A stretch of 64,000 nucleotides of DNA. Source: Cololabis saira. Lineage: Eukaryota > Chordata > Actinopteri > Beloniformes > Belonidae. Where the stretch lies: the NCBI RefSeq assembly GCF_033807715.1, contig NC_084601.1, positions 15,926,690 through 15,990,689 on the forward strand. The letters are read 5' to 3'. This document shows positions 34,193 through 47,905 of the stretch, piece after piece (positions within the stretch are counted from its first letter, which is position 1; each line of letters starts with the position of its first letter). Position numbers and translations under genes: made by a program. Below the pieces are notes generated by a model that had not been told where the DNA came from, searched no databases, and was given only the letters and a program-made list of their open reading frames with translations.

Positions 34193-35456
34193 TCATAAAC
34201 GTAAATCATCCTCCACTTGCAGCCTTGAGCGATACTTGCTTTTAATCATGGTCAGTGCGGAAAATCCGCGCCCACACAGGTCGGTGGAGATGAAAGGGAT
34301 GAGCACTTTGACAGCCTTTTTGGAGAGGTGCGGGAACTCGGATTCCACAGACAGCCGGAAGTGCGAAAGTGCGACTTTGCTCATCTTTTTTTTCAAGTCC
34401 ATGTTGGAGATCAGTTCGATGAGAGCTTCCTCCTCCTGCAGGCTCAGCCCTTTCTGGGGTGTCACTGGGAAAGAGAATGGATTTCTCACCCACTGATTTG
34501 CCAAGCTCTCCTCTCCAAAAGTCTCCAAACTGCTCACCCAAGCCTCTCAAATGTGCAGCGATCAACAGCTGTGTAAAGTCCAGCTGCAGCCCTGGGAACA
34601 TTTCCACCGAGCCCCGGTCGACCCGAGCACACCACAGATCTAACTGTTTTCTGAATGCAGCGAATTGATCCTGAGCCGTAAACACATTGCACTCCTTGCC
34701 TTGAAGAGAGGTGTTCAGCGTATTTATGTGGTCAAACATGTCAGAAAGATAGGCCAACTTTGCAACCCAGTTCATGTCCTCCATGTGTTTCACCAGGGGG
34801 GAAGAGAGGCCCTTCCTCGCGCAAATCCCACAGACGGGTGAGGATCTTGCCGCAGGACAGCCACCTGACCTCGGAGTGCAGCAGCAGCTGCTGGAAGTGA
34901 GCACACATCTCAGCACAGAGGATGGAGAAGAGACGGGCATTCATGGCGCACGATTTCAGTTGGTGTACAATTTTTACTGCCTCCTGCAGGACGTTGCGCA
35001 GCTCCTGCGGCATCTTTTTGGCTGCCTAGGCCTGACGATGAATGATACAGTGCTTCCAAACAGCGGTGGGGAAACAGTTTGGATCTGTTTCACCAGACCG
35101 CTGTGACGGCCTGTCATTGCCCTCGCGCCGTCAGTGCATATTCTGCAACATCGGCCCCAATCAATATGACAAAATCATTCAAAGCCTTGAATTTTTGTAG
35201 TGTGAGCTGGCACTGGATGGCAAAACAGAAACTCTTCCTGGACACTGAACTCCTTAATATAGCGCACATAAACCACTAACTGAGCCCCGTCGGTGGGCTC
35301 ATCCAACTGAATGGAGAAAAGAGGGCTCTTACGCACATTATCCAGCAACTGCTCTTTTACATCAGATGCCATGTCTGATGGGTCCAGATGCAGGAGAGCA
35401 GGATTTCCCAAAAACGTGTTTTTTAAACAAAACAAAACCAAAGAGCAGGATACCAA
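34193..35456 (-). pseudogene. hAT transposase pseudogene, ZBED5/FAM200-like
   Basis: Reading minus-strand from 35456 downward, blocks of a hAT-derived transposase appear in order: a SIQLDEPTDGAQLVVYVR block, CTDGARAMTGRHSG (about 35135-35095), the LLLHSEVRWLSCGK block with its RW pair, LAYLSDMFDHINTLNTSLQG, NQWVRNPFSF, and the C-terminal dimerisation region with LSHFRLSVESEFPHLSKKA and GFSALTMIKSKYRSRL. This order is that of vertebrate ZBED5 and FAM200-type proteins. The copy is broken by an in-frame TGA near 35176 and at least two further frame changes between 35100 and 34500. It lacks the N-terminal BED finger. It is a dead insertion, not a host gene. Confidence 0.85.
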
Positions 35457-37978
35457 AAACCAGAAAGTGAATGTGACTCAAAAACCTGACGTGGAAATCA
35501 CGGAGGGCGGAAACAGTATGGACCAGCAGGGAGCAAGGGAAAGACAAGACCAGATATACACCAGGGTTAACGAGACACAGGTGCCGACGATCAGGGCCAT
35601 TGGGAAACAGGAAGGTCAAACCAGAACTTAAACATAAAGACACGGGCCTCAAAATAAAACAGGAAGCGTCAAACCCTGACAGTATTCACAGTGCTTAATG
35701 TCGCAATTGCTTTCTTCTGTGAGTGCAATTAACTTAGCTTCTTGTCAAAAAACTCCCGTGGTTTGGTCGGCCAAGTTAGGTACTTTGTTTCAATGTGGCG
35801 CCGGCGTTTGCATGGTCTCATACTGTCATTAGCGAGTACCTCTTAGCAAATAACACACGGAAGGATCTGAGGTTTTGAGGTCATTTAAATTACATTTTGG
35901 CAACATAGCGTAGATAACATGTTCAGAATGTATGCATTAGTTCTTACACTACTAGCTCTGTCTATGAACAAGCATCCAGGGAGTCAACCAATCAAAGAGC
36001 ACTTGAGCCAAATTTGTCCGTTTTTTTGGAAGAGCCTTTCTTGTGACTCTCAGTCTGTGTCGTTCTGAACTAATTACAGACTTTTTTCTGCCTGCAAAGC
36101 TACTCCAGGGGAACCAGAGACTAACAAACATTAAATGGCCGAGGTTGTGCCTTACGTTCAGAAATAGTTAGGAGATTATCATTTTGTTCCTAAACGTTCA
36201 CTCCATTCTTGTTAAGATCGCTGCTTTAGATGTTAAAGGATTCCCCGTGCATCACAGGCTGACACGAAGGGACTTTGACAAACCAGTATTGTGTGATGTA
36301 TTTTGATGAGATGATACTTATTGAACTATCTGTGGACACATGCAGAACTTTGTGAAAGTCACCACTTGACTACACCTTAAACCAGGATGAAATCCATCGG
36401 TTCAGTTGCCCTGCTTTGTTAAACTTGAGTCCTGCCTCAAGTATGAGCACGCTGACACAAGGAGTAACACTCTTTGATTGATACACGTTGGACAAACTGT
36501 TAAGAACCAATATTGAGCACAATGTTTTATCATGAGACAAAAAAAGTATTTCAATAATTGTTTCAGCAGTTTCCAAGAGGATGTTTACTTGTATTACGGT
36601 ATGAAGTCTGTGAATAGCATTGTTTATTCTGCTTTCAAATACAACATATTTATTGGATGGATAATTGAAGAAACCTCACTACTCAAATAAATTGCTGCAG
36701 TTGGAGCCTCACATTGCCTTTGTTGGCGCGTGTGCGTGATATATAGAAGCGTCTCTCTGTACAAGGCTGTGATCATTAGCTCCGTCTCTTCCAGAGATAA
36801 AAGTGAAAGCATTGATGTGACAGAAAACATGCCTCTGCCAGAAAAAGTGCCTTTAATCTCCATAAAACCATTAGAAACTCCCTGAGTGCATTATTGTTTT
36901 GAGTTTTACACTTTAACCTTCTGAACCCGCCAAGTTAACACGCCGCTTCACGTCTGTCAATCACGCAGGATGAACTGAAAAACTGTCTGAAAGCCTGTTG
37001 AATTTTATTAATTGATCAGCGTAACTCTTAGCACAATACCTTGTGTGAGTATACACTTCCTTTCAACCAAAGTTATTTTTTTTAACTAGTGTTAAATCTT
37101 CCCCTCCCCCCACCTTTTCCCTCTCTGTGAGGGTAGAGAAAACGTTCGAGTAGGTGGTGTTTGCTGATTGCTGATAGTGAACGCTCTGCATGCAGCGAGA
37201 CTTGCATACTTAATGCCGGAAGGCTGAAACTCCAATTGCAATCAGAGGAACTAAGTGTAGGCAGTGGTGGGAGGGAACAAATAATACATCTAAACTCAAG
37301 AAGCACAGTTGAAAGAGGGGGCCGGATGTAGGCAGAGTGGGTGCATAGGACGCCAACATAAATGGCAGCTGGTTCTACGGAGCAAATCTCCAACATGCAT
37401 CTTCACAGTGACTCTAAATGCTTGTATAATTCACGCCCTGTTTCTGAGGCAGAGCCCATACTGAAGGAGTGTATAAACCTGTTTAGTATTCCAACAGTTT
37501 ACCGCATGGCACACCAGAAAACAACCACCACTGTCAAGATGTATAACAGATTTCCCGTGTGTGGAGGTAATAAGAGTGGCTGTGGAGGAAATCACGGGGT
37601 GACAAGAGGTTGAGAAATGGATGAACTTTGCTTTATGCAAATGCACGAGTGAATTGTGATGCACGTGCACTCCCTTGAATGTGTATGTTGTGCACCACCG
37701 TTATGGTAATATGAATGGGTCACGCTCAGACTTGGAGGCAATTTTTCCAGCTAACAAAACCGAAGGATGGAAAAATATAAATAATATTGCAGGGCTGCTT
37801 CTCTGCATCAAGTATGGTTTTAATATTATAGACTGTGTCATGTATATGACCTCTGGAATAGAGCATACATTCAACAATGTTGAAGTTTTATGACACAGCT
37901 TTGGTTTAAATACATTCTATTTACCGTATATGAAATTTGTTTAGGAAATGCAAAAATACTAATTTCTTTGTTTCTTAA
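35457..37978. other. No recognised gene
   Basis: The first 240 bp (to about 35690) look like another interspersed repeat, with GAGACACAGGTGCCGACGAT and GGGAAACAGGAAGG words familiar from fish elements, but no boundary is visible. The rest is AT-rich with only short open frames on both strands. Confidence 0.45.
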
Positions 37979-38322
37979 AGGAGCTTGAGGCAGGATTGAG
38001 GCAGGATTTAAGAAAAAAAATTGTAAACGTTTTAAGTTTTCTAGTAATAAGGTCAGATGAAGCGTTCCAAACCAAAAAGAATGAGCCCTCGAGTCTAGTG
38101 TATCTCTCCATTGCCTTGAACAGGCTGTGTGCTGCAAAATGTGCTGCAGTGCTGGGGCCGAGTTTCCCGCGCTGCCCTGCGGATGTGTCAAATGACGCTG
38201 CATGCGCGTTTCTCCCCGTTCTCCCGTGCCGGCTTCGCTGTTGACTGCAGTACCCCCGACAGCCGTCGTGGTCAAGGGTGGCGCTAGAGAGTCTCATTTC
38301 TTAAAAGGAGCCTCATGCTCCT
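37979..38322. mobile_element. TTAA-flanked miniature element
   Basis: Left end AGGAGCTTGAGGC and reverse-complemented right end AGGAGCATGAGGC match at 12 of 13 positions. TTAA lies at 37975-37978 and 38323-38326. The 344-bp body is non-coding, although a minus-strand frame spans much of it. Kolobok-like by its purine-rich start and TTAA target; piggyBac is the alternative. Confidence 0.8.
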
Positions 38323-38414
38323 TTAATGGTTAGTGACACAAAAGATGGGTTGATATGTGTTTACTCTGATCTATATTCAGGTGCCTGAATATCCATATAG
38401 AGGCGTTTCAGTCA

Positions 38415-38640
38415 GTACGTTTACATGCAGCAGTTCAATCGGGTTTCTGATCGTTTAAGACATCGTTCGGACTTTTAAACTGCATGTAAACACCTCAACC
38501 CGATCCACTTCGGACCTATTTCGGGCCTATGTCGGACATTTAGTAATCGGGTTGCAGCACCTAGATAACCCGTTTGCAGTCGGAATGTTAACGCCAGATA
38601 TACGGGGGATCGGATATTGCAGTCTGCGCATGCTCGAGAA
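38415..38640. repeat. Foldback repeat fragment
   Basis: GTTTACATGCAGCAGTTCAA at about 38419 is mirrored by ACTGCATGTAAACACC near 38480, with ATCGGGTT on both arms. The family resembles dispersed teleost inverted-repeat elements. The right boundary is unclear. Confidence 0.5.
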
Positions 38641-39267
38641 TTTCCTCTGGGGGGGGTTCACCCGGAAGTGAAAGGAGGACGGAGGCTCCGGACCATGAAT
38701 CTATAATATTAACTGGATGGGAAATTGAAAATGGCCGCCCATTCATTTCAATGCATTTTGCTCAGCGCCGCATACGCCGGAAAAATCTCTGACTTCCGGG
38801 TTTACTTCCGCATACACTGGCCCATAGAGCATGCGCAGTTGAGTCACCTCCCATGATGCTCTGGGGCCTCCCATCATGCCCCGGGGCAATGACGCGAGTA
38901 TTATTATATTATGTATTAATATAATATATTAATTAATGTATATTATTACATGTATCGTATTACATATAGTATGAATGTATTAATATAATATAATTACATA
39001 ATATATATTAATATAAAACATCCGTGGAATGCACGGACACGGCTGTGACGTCAGCCGTGACGCCCAGAAAGAGACTTTTCTTGGACTTTTCTGGCCGCTA
39101 TTAAACATTTTTGACGGATATAAAGTCCATGTCTTAAAAATATAGAATACAAAGATTAGTAATTAACGGTGATTACAGCTGGAGCTGTCCTGTGAACAGT
39201 TTTAGAGGCTTCTCTTTTACTATTGCGGTCTATGGGAAAAAAGCTTTCTGGGCCCCATGGAGAAGGG
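38641..39267. other. Unassigned, GC-rich then AT-rich
   Basis: A CpG-containing stretch (about 38640-38895) is followed by an AT-only stretch (38900-39025) of ATTAATATA words. The sequence then approaches the left terminus of the zinc-module element. Similarity between the two flanks (CCCATGG words) suggests the inverted termini may extend outside 39268-42004. Confidence 0.45.
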
Positions 39268-39435
39268 TATGGCTGCAGACCCGGAGGCAGCAGATCTGAG
39301 CAGCAGATCTGAACCGCAGTTCTAGACGTGACAGAGCCCCCTACTGGATTACTTTATAACTGCAACTAAATCAACAGTTCAGATCGAGACTTCTCGTTTT
39401 TTTCCGGCAGCGTGCTGTTTTCTCCTTTTCTCAAG

Positions 39436-39697
39436 ATGGATGACGACCGGAGTGTGAGTATTACCGTGAATCACATTTTTTGTGTATTCTTTTCAAGATA
39501 TATTGGCACTTAATTGATCTGCAAAAGTGATTTAATCAATCAGTGAAATGCCTAACATGATCCACAAACTATATTGTTAAGTTATATTTGACAGAGAAAT
39601 TAACGTTAATGACTCTATTTGCCACGATAGTCAGAAAAGTGCGTAGGCTAAAATGTTTTACTTGTGATGTGGATTACATGAGAAAAGCATGAAGGTC

Positions 39698-39781
<84 letters not shown>

Positions 39782-41099
39782 AAACATGAACTAGCTCCAA
39801 TTTTATGACTAATTTTGTAGCATGAATACTACTAATACGTGGCACAATTTCTATTGTCTGCAATATATATTTTTCATTTATTATGTGCAATAAGAACATG
39901 ATCTCTGGTATATTACCAATCATTACCAAGATTAATCTTGTAAATAATGTCATGGTTATTATATTGATTATATATTTTTACTATTATTGTTAGGGTTGTT
40001 ATTTTTTTCGTCCCAATAATTCATTGTTCATATATTGTTTGTTATTGCTACTCTTCAATCAACTGTGCCGTTGCTGCTGTAACTGTGGATTTCCCCATTG
40101 TGGGACAATTGAAGGAATCTTATCTTAACTTATCTTTTTATTCATATTATACATTATGTGTGTTTATATAACTATTCACATTTATATCACTATATAGCCT
40201 ATATTTAGATATTTTGTGGACAGAAATTTAGCTAATCCAGTGCATAAGATGAAAATGTATATTTGTCCGTTATTAGGTTTTGGCCCAGTTTTGTCTGTAA
40301 AACAGTGTAAAAATATTAACTTGGACTAATTGAACACTCTTTTTTAGGTACACATAACAATCCAGAAAGGAAGGGCCTTGCCCCAACTTCACAGATGCAC
40401 ATCATGCTGCAATAACTACCACTGTCCATTCTGCAGCCCTATAGTTTACTACCCCTCCCCGTTGAACAAATGTCAGATACACATGGATCTTCATTTTAAC
40501 AGAGCTGTTAGCCATGAAGGTAAAGTTTGAAAACATTCTCCCTGTGTGTGTGCATGTAGTGCATGCTGGAACTTCATTGTTGATGCAGGATTTGTATTTT
40601 TAAGTGACAATTTGTAATGGAAAACTGATTATATAATCATATTTATATCTGTGCTTATGTTTAAGAATACACCATTCACAGATGTGGACTGGGATGTCGG
40701 CCGCAGCTGCATTATCACTGTCCATACTGCAGTTCAACAATAAAACGGAAAGACGATTTTATTAAACATATACATTGGTGCAAGAAGAAACCAGGTTCCA
40801 ACCCTACAGTCCCACCAACCACCACCACCCCCCTGTCACCAACCACCACCATCACCTCCCTGGCACCATCCACCACCACCCCCCAGGCACCATCCACCAC
40901 CACCCCCCAGGCACCAACCACCACCATCACCTCCCTGGTGTTGATTGTGATTTGTATTGAGTGTTTTTTCAGCTGTTTTTTTTTCTCTGCAGATCTCCTT
41001 AATGTGGGATGTGACTGCACCTGCACTGAATATATATTATATACTGTACATTTCATCAAGATGAGACAATTGTTTACCCCAAGTTATATTGTTAAATAA
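39436..41099 (+). CDS. Spliced protein with two Cys/His zinc-binding modules
   Basis: Exons inferred as 39436-39453, 40348-40519 and 40666-41099. Donors are AGT|GTGAGT and GAAG|GTAAAG; acceptors are TTTTTAG and TTTAAG. The joined frame is 207 codons with no stop and all phases agree. Exon 1 gives MDDDRS. Exon 2 holds HRCTSCC then YHCPFC with C-x2-C-x15-H-x3-H. Exon 3 holds HRCGLGC then YHCPYC with C-x2-C-x12-H-x4-C, so the HRC...YHCP-aromatic-C module is duplicated. A Pro/Thr-rich tail follows (PPTTTT, APSTTTPQAPSTTT), built on a 24-bp tandem repeat. AATAAA overlaps the stop. A further intron ending at a pyrimidine-rich acceptor at about 40992 is possible and would change the C-terminus. The function is unknown; DNA or RNA binding is only an inference from the fingers. 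Confidence 0.6.
39703..39782. repeat. (AT)n microsatellite in intron 1
   Basis: About 80 bp of TA repeats within the inferred first intron of the zinc-module gene. Confidence 0.95.
39960..40140 (+). mobile_element. LINE 3' tail inserted in intron 1
   Basis: It ends TTCCCCATTGTGGGACAATT then GAAGGAATCTTATCTTAACTT, a finish shared by many fish non-LTR elements. Only the 3' end is present. Confidence 0.6.
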
Positions 41100-41100
41100 A
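41095..41100 (+). promoter_or_regulatory. Polyadenylation signal overlapping the stop codon
   Basis: AATAAA at 41095-41100 includes the TAA stop of the zinc-module frame. It supports a transcript ending shortly after. Confidence 0.45.
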
Positions 41101-41754
41101 TGTTATATTGTTCTGTTTGGGAACTTTGGACTTAATACTACCATACTTACCATTTCAGTATATCAAAGTGTTTTTATTTCTTTATTTCTTTTTTTAACAA
41201 TTACTACAACAAAAGTGAGGACTTGACACCCAAATACACTATGTTGTAGTGGGTTTGATCAATGCTGTTCAAGTTTTGGGGGTAATATATCCCACTAAAC
41301 GCCACATCTTAGTCCTCTCTGTCAGTGGCAAGACAGTTGTCATCTTCTCTGTCCCAGTCTCTTTTCATATTCACGCAATTGCAACACCTTTATAATTCTG
41401 TGCATATAACAGTCCTGCAGAGACATGGTAAAATACCAAGCCTCAATCACGACATTATCTATGTTTATGGTAGCTCAGTGTTTAAATATATATTTATTGT
41501 CATTAGGCTAAAAACAAGTAAAGACTAATTTTTTTATATTGCCTCATTCATGATTTAAAGAAATAATTTAAAATTTCACCTTAATTTGATAACAGTCTTA
41601 ACTGCACCTACTGGTGCTGCCTATGATCTAAATCTCTTGCCACAAAAAAAAGAGCCTACCAGCAAAGACCTATGCTCTACAAATGACATCTGAAATAGTG
41701 CTGAATGAGCTACGAATCCCTGCCGTTTACCCTGGAAGTAAGTTCTTTAATTAT

Positions 41755-41865
41755 AAGCTCCATCCTCATTATCAATTAAATCTTCATATATTGAGCCTCA
41801 TTATCAATTAAATCTTCATATTTAAGCTCCATGCCTCATTATCAATTAAATCTTCATATATTTAT
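41755..41865. repeat. Tandem repeat, three copies of 32-38 bp
   Basis: CCTCATTATCAATTAAATCT occurs at about 41764, 41796 and 41834, each followed by TCATAT, just inside the right inverted terminus. Confidence 0.9.
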
Positions 41866-42129
41866 TAAGGTGGAACGCTGATTTAGTTGCAGTGCAGTTC
41901 TACTAGTTGCATTTCTACAGTCATCCAGTAGGGGGCTCTGTGACGTCTAGAACTGCGGTTCAGATCTGCTGCTCAGATCTGCTGCCTCCGGGTCTGCAGC
42001 CATATACTATTGGCCCCATGGGATTTTTTGTTGCAGTACCGCGGCTGGCCACTGGGAAAAATCGGCGTGCCTTCTGACTGCGAGACCCGGGGGCTGCTCC
42101 GGACACCGGAGCAGATCAAATAAAGGTGA

Positions 42130-42240
42130 GTTGCTAACTTAGTTGCTAAAACTTGTTGCCTTTGTTCAAAGAATGTTTTGTTCTGTATGTTCTGTAATGT
42201 TATGCACGTCGCTTTGGATAAAAGCATCTGCTAAATAACG
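42130..42240 (+). mobile_element. Fish SINE/LINE 3' tail
   Basis: Contains GTCGCTTTGGATAAAAGCAT then CTGCTAAAT, a conserved 3' end found on many teleost short retroelements. The 5' boundary is uncertain. Confidence 0.65.
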
Positions 42241-44914
<2,674 letters not shown>

Positions 44915-44984
44915 GAATATTAGGAGTCTCTTTACTTTGTAGTGTTACAATATTTTGGTTCAAAAATTCAATTGAATAATGCTT

Positions 44985-44986
<2 letters not shown>

Positions 44987-45033
<47 letters not shown>

Positions 45034-45035
45034 CA

Positions 45036-45075
<40 letters not shown>
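44987..45075. repeat. (AT)n microsatellite
   Basis: AT repeat interrupted once by ACATACAGT, 75 bp after the GT tract. Confidence 0.95.
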
Positions 45076-45080
<5 letters not shown>

Positions 45081-45149
45081 TATATTTAATATATGTACAT
45101 TGTTTTTTATATATATATTAAATTAAATACGTCATATTTAATTTAATTT

Positions 45150-45220
45150 TAATTCTAAATGTATATGAATGTACACTGTCCCTTCTCAAATAAACTGAAT
45201 TGAATTGAATTGAATTAATT
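45150..45220 (+). mobile_element. Retroelement 3' tail
   Basis: CTTCTCAAATAAACTGAATT followed by GAATTGAATTGAATT, a common fish LINE finish with a pentanucleotide tail. Confidence 0.55.
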
Positions 45221-45740
45221 TTATTGGATTTTAAATAAACAAAAATTTCACAATTTAAATCTACTTTTCATCTGGCTCTTTTAGAGAATTTAGATTCGTT
45301 TTTTTTTTTTTTCGTTACTTCCAGGAACATTTAAGTTGACCTGTTGGCAGAAGCCAATAGTCCTAATTATGTTTCAGGGCTGGATCTAGTTCTAGTCATT
45401 GCACCCATGAACATCACCAACAGTAACGCTTCACCTTAGCTGGGGGGGAGGGGCATTACTTAACTCAAGGTCAATTTTGAATATTCTTTGTAACCGTCTT
45501 CCAAAGCTTTGGTGTGGCCCAGCCCCTGTTTTTCTTTTTAGTAGTCTCAAATCTTGTAAAAAATACGCATTGTTGAGCTTACTTTATCTCTGAATGAGTG
45601 AAATCAATTAAAAAAACTGGTTGTATTGTCACTTTCTCACAGGTTGCACCCTGATATTACTACTTTAACTTGGAAAAAACAAACAAAACACTGGCTCAAA
45701 ACACAGGCCTTTATATAGCTTCCCAAGACCATTATATTTG

Positions 45741-45968
45741 CAGGGGTGCACACAAGCCGGTACTCGACGGCTAGTCTACTGCATGTTTTAGATGTTTCCC
45801 TGTCTTCAACACACCTGATTCTAATCACTAGTCGTCATCAACATGTCATCAAGGTTTACACAACTCTGTTGGTGACACAGCCTTGTCTATCAGGGTTGTG
45901 TTGAGGCAGGGAAACATCTAAAACGTGCAGTAGACTGGCCCTCGAGTACCAGCTTGTGTGCACCCCTG
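45741..45968. mobile_element. hAT-type miniature element
   Basis: Left end CAGGGGTGCACACAAGCCGG and reverse-complemented right end CAGGGGTGCACACAAGCTGG match at 19 of 20, and the arms stay complementary for about 65 bp. The flanks are tatatttg (45733-45740) and catatttg (45969-45976), an 8-bp target duplication with one change. It is 228 bp and non-coding. Confidence 0.88.
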
Positions 45969-46387
45969 CATATTTGTTCTGTTTGGTAAGGGAGGGTGCG
46001 GTATCGTGCTTTGTTGGTTGCAGTCTGCAACTTTCCCCACTAGATGTCACCATATTCTTTGCAAGCAAACTTGAATAACCTCTATGAAGGTTTGAGCTGT
46101 CGTAGATTGTGAAAACGGGCTCATATGACTTTCATTCTGAGAAGTTGTAAGCATACTTCTACGTCAGACAACCACACTAAAAATAAAAACAAAACAAAAA
46201 GCCCTTGGTCATTATAGCAACACTGAATTCAACAAAGCTACACAGATCGTTATCTTTACCTGCGTCTGGTCAGACAGCATCCTGCTGACATTCTCTCTTC
46301 CCAAAGGCTTATTTTGAGAAGTGAGAGACTATAAAAGGCTCAAAAGCTTATTGACTTGCCATTTAAAGGCGATATTTACAAAATACT

Positions 46388-46500
46388 ATGATGGACTGGC
46401 AACCTGTTTAGATTATACCTTTGTGAGAGAGCTGGGATAGACTCCAGCAGATCCCTCGTGACCCTGAACACGACTAAGCAGGGACAGATATTGGATGGAG
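46388..46500 (+). repeat. Common fish repeat (GGATGGACTGGCAACCTG type)
   Basis: Contains ATGGACTGGCAACCTG, GCTGGGATAGACTCCAGCAG and CGTGACCCTGAACACGACTA. The opposite-strand counterpart lies at 53041-53105. Confidence 0.6.
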
Positions 46501-46883
46501 GGCAATGTCTCCATTATTTATTGGTTTATTTCAAAACAAAAGGTAATTTAGAATCTCATATTTCACTAAACTCAAAATCTCTGAAGACGACAAGGCATGG
46601 AAAGCAGCACGCTGAAAAAAACATATTTCTAAGTAAGGAAAAAAAATCCATTTTCTATCTAAAATATTTTGCTAGTTTTAAGAAGAAAACAAATCTTACC
46701 CTATGGACAAAGATATCTTTGCTTAAAAGAAGGACATTTTGACTAAATGTATGGAATATTACGCTTTCTTCTAGATGGGGAGTTTTTTTTTCAATGCAGG
46801 TGATCTTGATTTAAAGACACCTATTCCTTCAGATGCAAAACAATTACAGGTTGTTTTGGTATTTCTTTTTTTTCTTTTTTAGC

Positions 46884-47905
46884 TACCGTAGATGACCAAA
46901 TAGTCGCCCGCGCGCAAATACGCGCCTGTGCTCTAATAGTCGCCGGGGTCCGAGCCCATTTGGCATAATAAACGCCGGTTCAATTAAACGCCCGGGCGAC
47001 TACCGGTAATAACCTGGTAATAACACTGTATTTGCATTGTATTGTGTACAGTATCGTTCATACTGCTCTGATCAGCTCCGTGTGTGCCCACCCGATCAAA
47101 GGTTATGGGGATTCTTTATTATTTATCATTTTATTTTTTTATATATTAAAATCCCAAAATATCTGTACCGTTTCTGATTGGGTGTGTGCACTGCGAATCA
47201 TTTTTAGACACAACAAAGAACGCGTACAGCAAAAGTTGTGTCTCGGCGGAGGAACCCGGCGTCCCAGCAAAATGAGAAGAGAAAAAAGAGGTTTTCTGAA
47301 GAGCAGACAGCGCACAACCGAAGGCTGATTTATGGTTCCACGTTACACCAACGCAGAGCCTACGGTGCAGGGTACGCCGTAAGGCTGATTTATGGTTCCG
47401 CGTTACACCAATGCAGAGCCTACGGCGCATGTTATGCGGCGACCCGCACCGTACGTGGAAATGCGCTCTTTTTTTTTGCTATTAAAACATGATTTGTAAT
47501 GTGAATTTGCAAAACTTAAACTACAAATAATAGTTTTTGACGTAACATCAGAGATTGTGCATGCTCTCTGTGAAAGGATGAGTCAAATCGGGTCGCAGCT
47601 GCTTCAGCTGTGATTCCTTCACGAGGAGCGACCAGGATTTCAAACACGCTTGATTTTCTTGCGACCTCACGATTCCTGATCGGGAGCTCGTCGTGAGGTG
47701 TTGTGTTGTGTACAGTGTGTACAATTTTAGTTCCAGTGGTACTATGGTGATCTCATATGTTCTTTGTAAGTAATGGTCTGGTGCTGCTCATTGCAAAAAT
47801 AAATTGTAGCCTGGTGCAAATACCCGCCTGGTTCTTATAAACGCCTGGGGTCCAAGTGGATTTAGCATATTAAACGCCTGGGCTACTAAATGGTCATCTA
47901 TGGTA
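46884..47905. mobile_element. Inverted-repeat element, possibly Tc1/mariner-type
   Basis: Left end TACCGTAGATGACCAAATAG and reverse-complemented right end TACCATAGATGACCATTTAG match at 17 of 20, followed on both arms by GTmGCCC-type and AACGCC words. If TA is the duplicated target, the element is 46886-47903. The interior lacks a transposase and contains a duplicated copy of the GGCTGATTTATGG family. Confidence 0.7.
47324..47455 (+). repeat. Tandem copies of the GGCTGATTTATGG family
   Basis: AAGGCTGATTTATGGTTCC occurs at about 47321 and 47381, each followed by GCGTTACACCAA-like and GCAGAGCCTACGG sequence. These are two direct copies nested inside the element at 46884. Confidence 0.75.

Larger units (their letters stand above)
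39268..42004. mobile_element. Element with long inverted termini carrying a zinc-module gene
   Basis: The left terminus (39268-39375) and the right terminus (41875-42004) are reverse complements over about 85 bp with few differences, from TATGGCTGCAGACCCGG to CCCCCTACTGGAT. After an indel both end in CTGCAACTAAATCA. Between them lies a three-exon gene on the plus strand (39436-41099). No transposase frame is present. I found no clean target duplication, and the true ends may be further out, so the superfamily is undetermined. Confidence 0.75.

Noticed and set aside
40715..41059. Minus-strand 114-codon frame
   Set aside because: It lies antisense to exon 3 of the zinc-module gene and mirrors its CCACC tandem repeat; no independent support.
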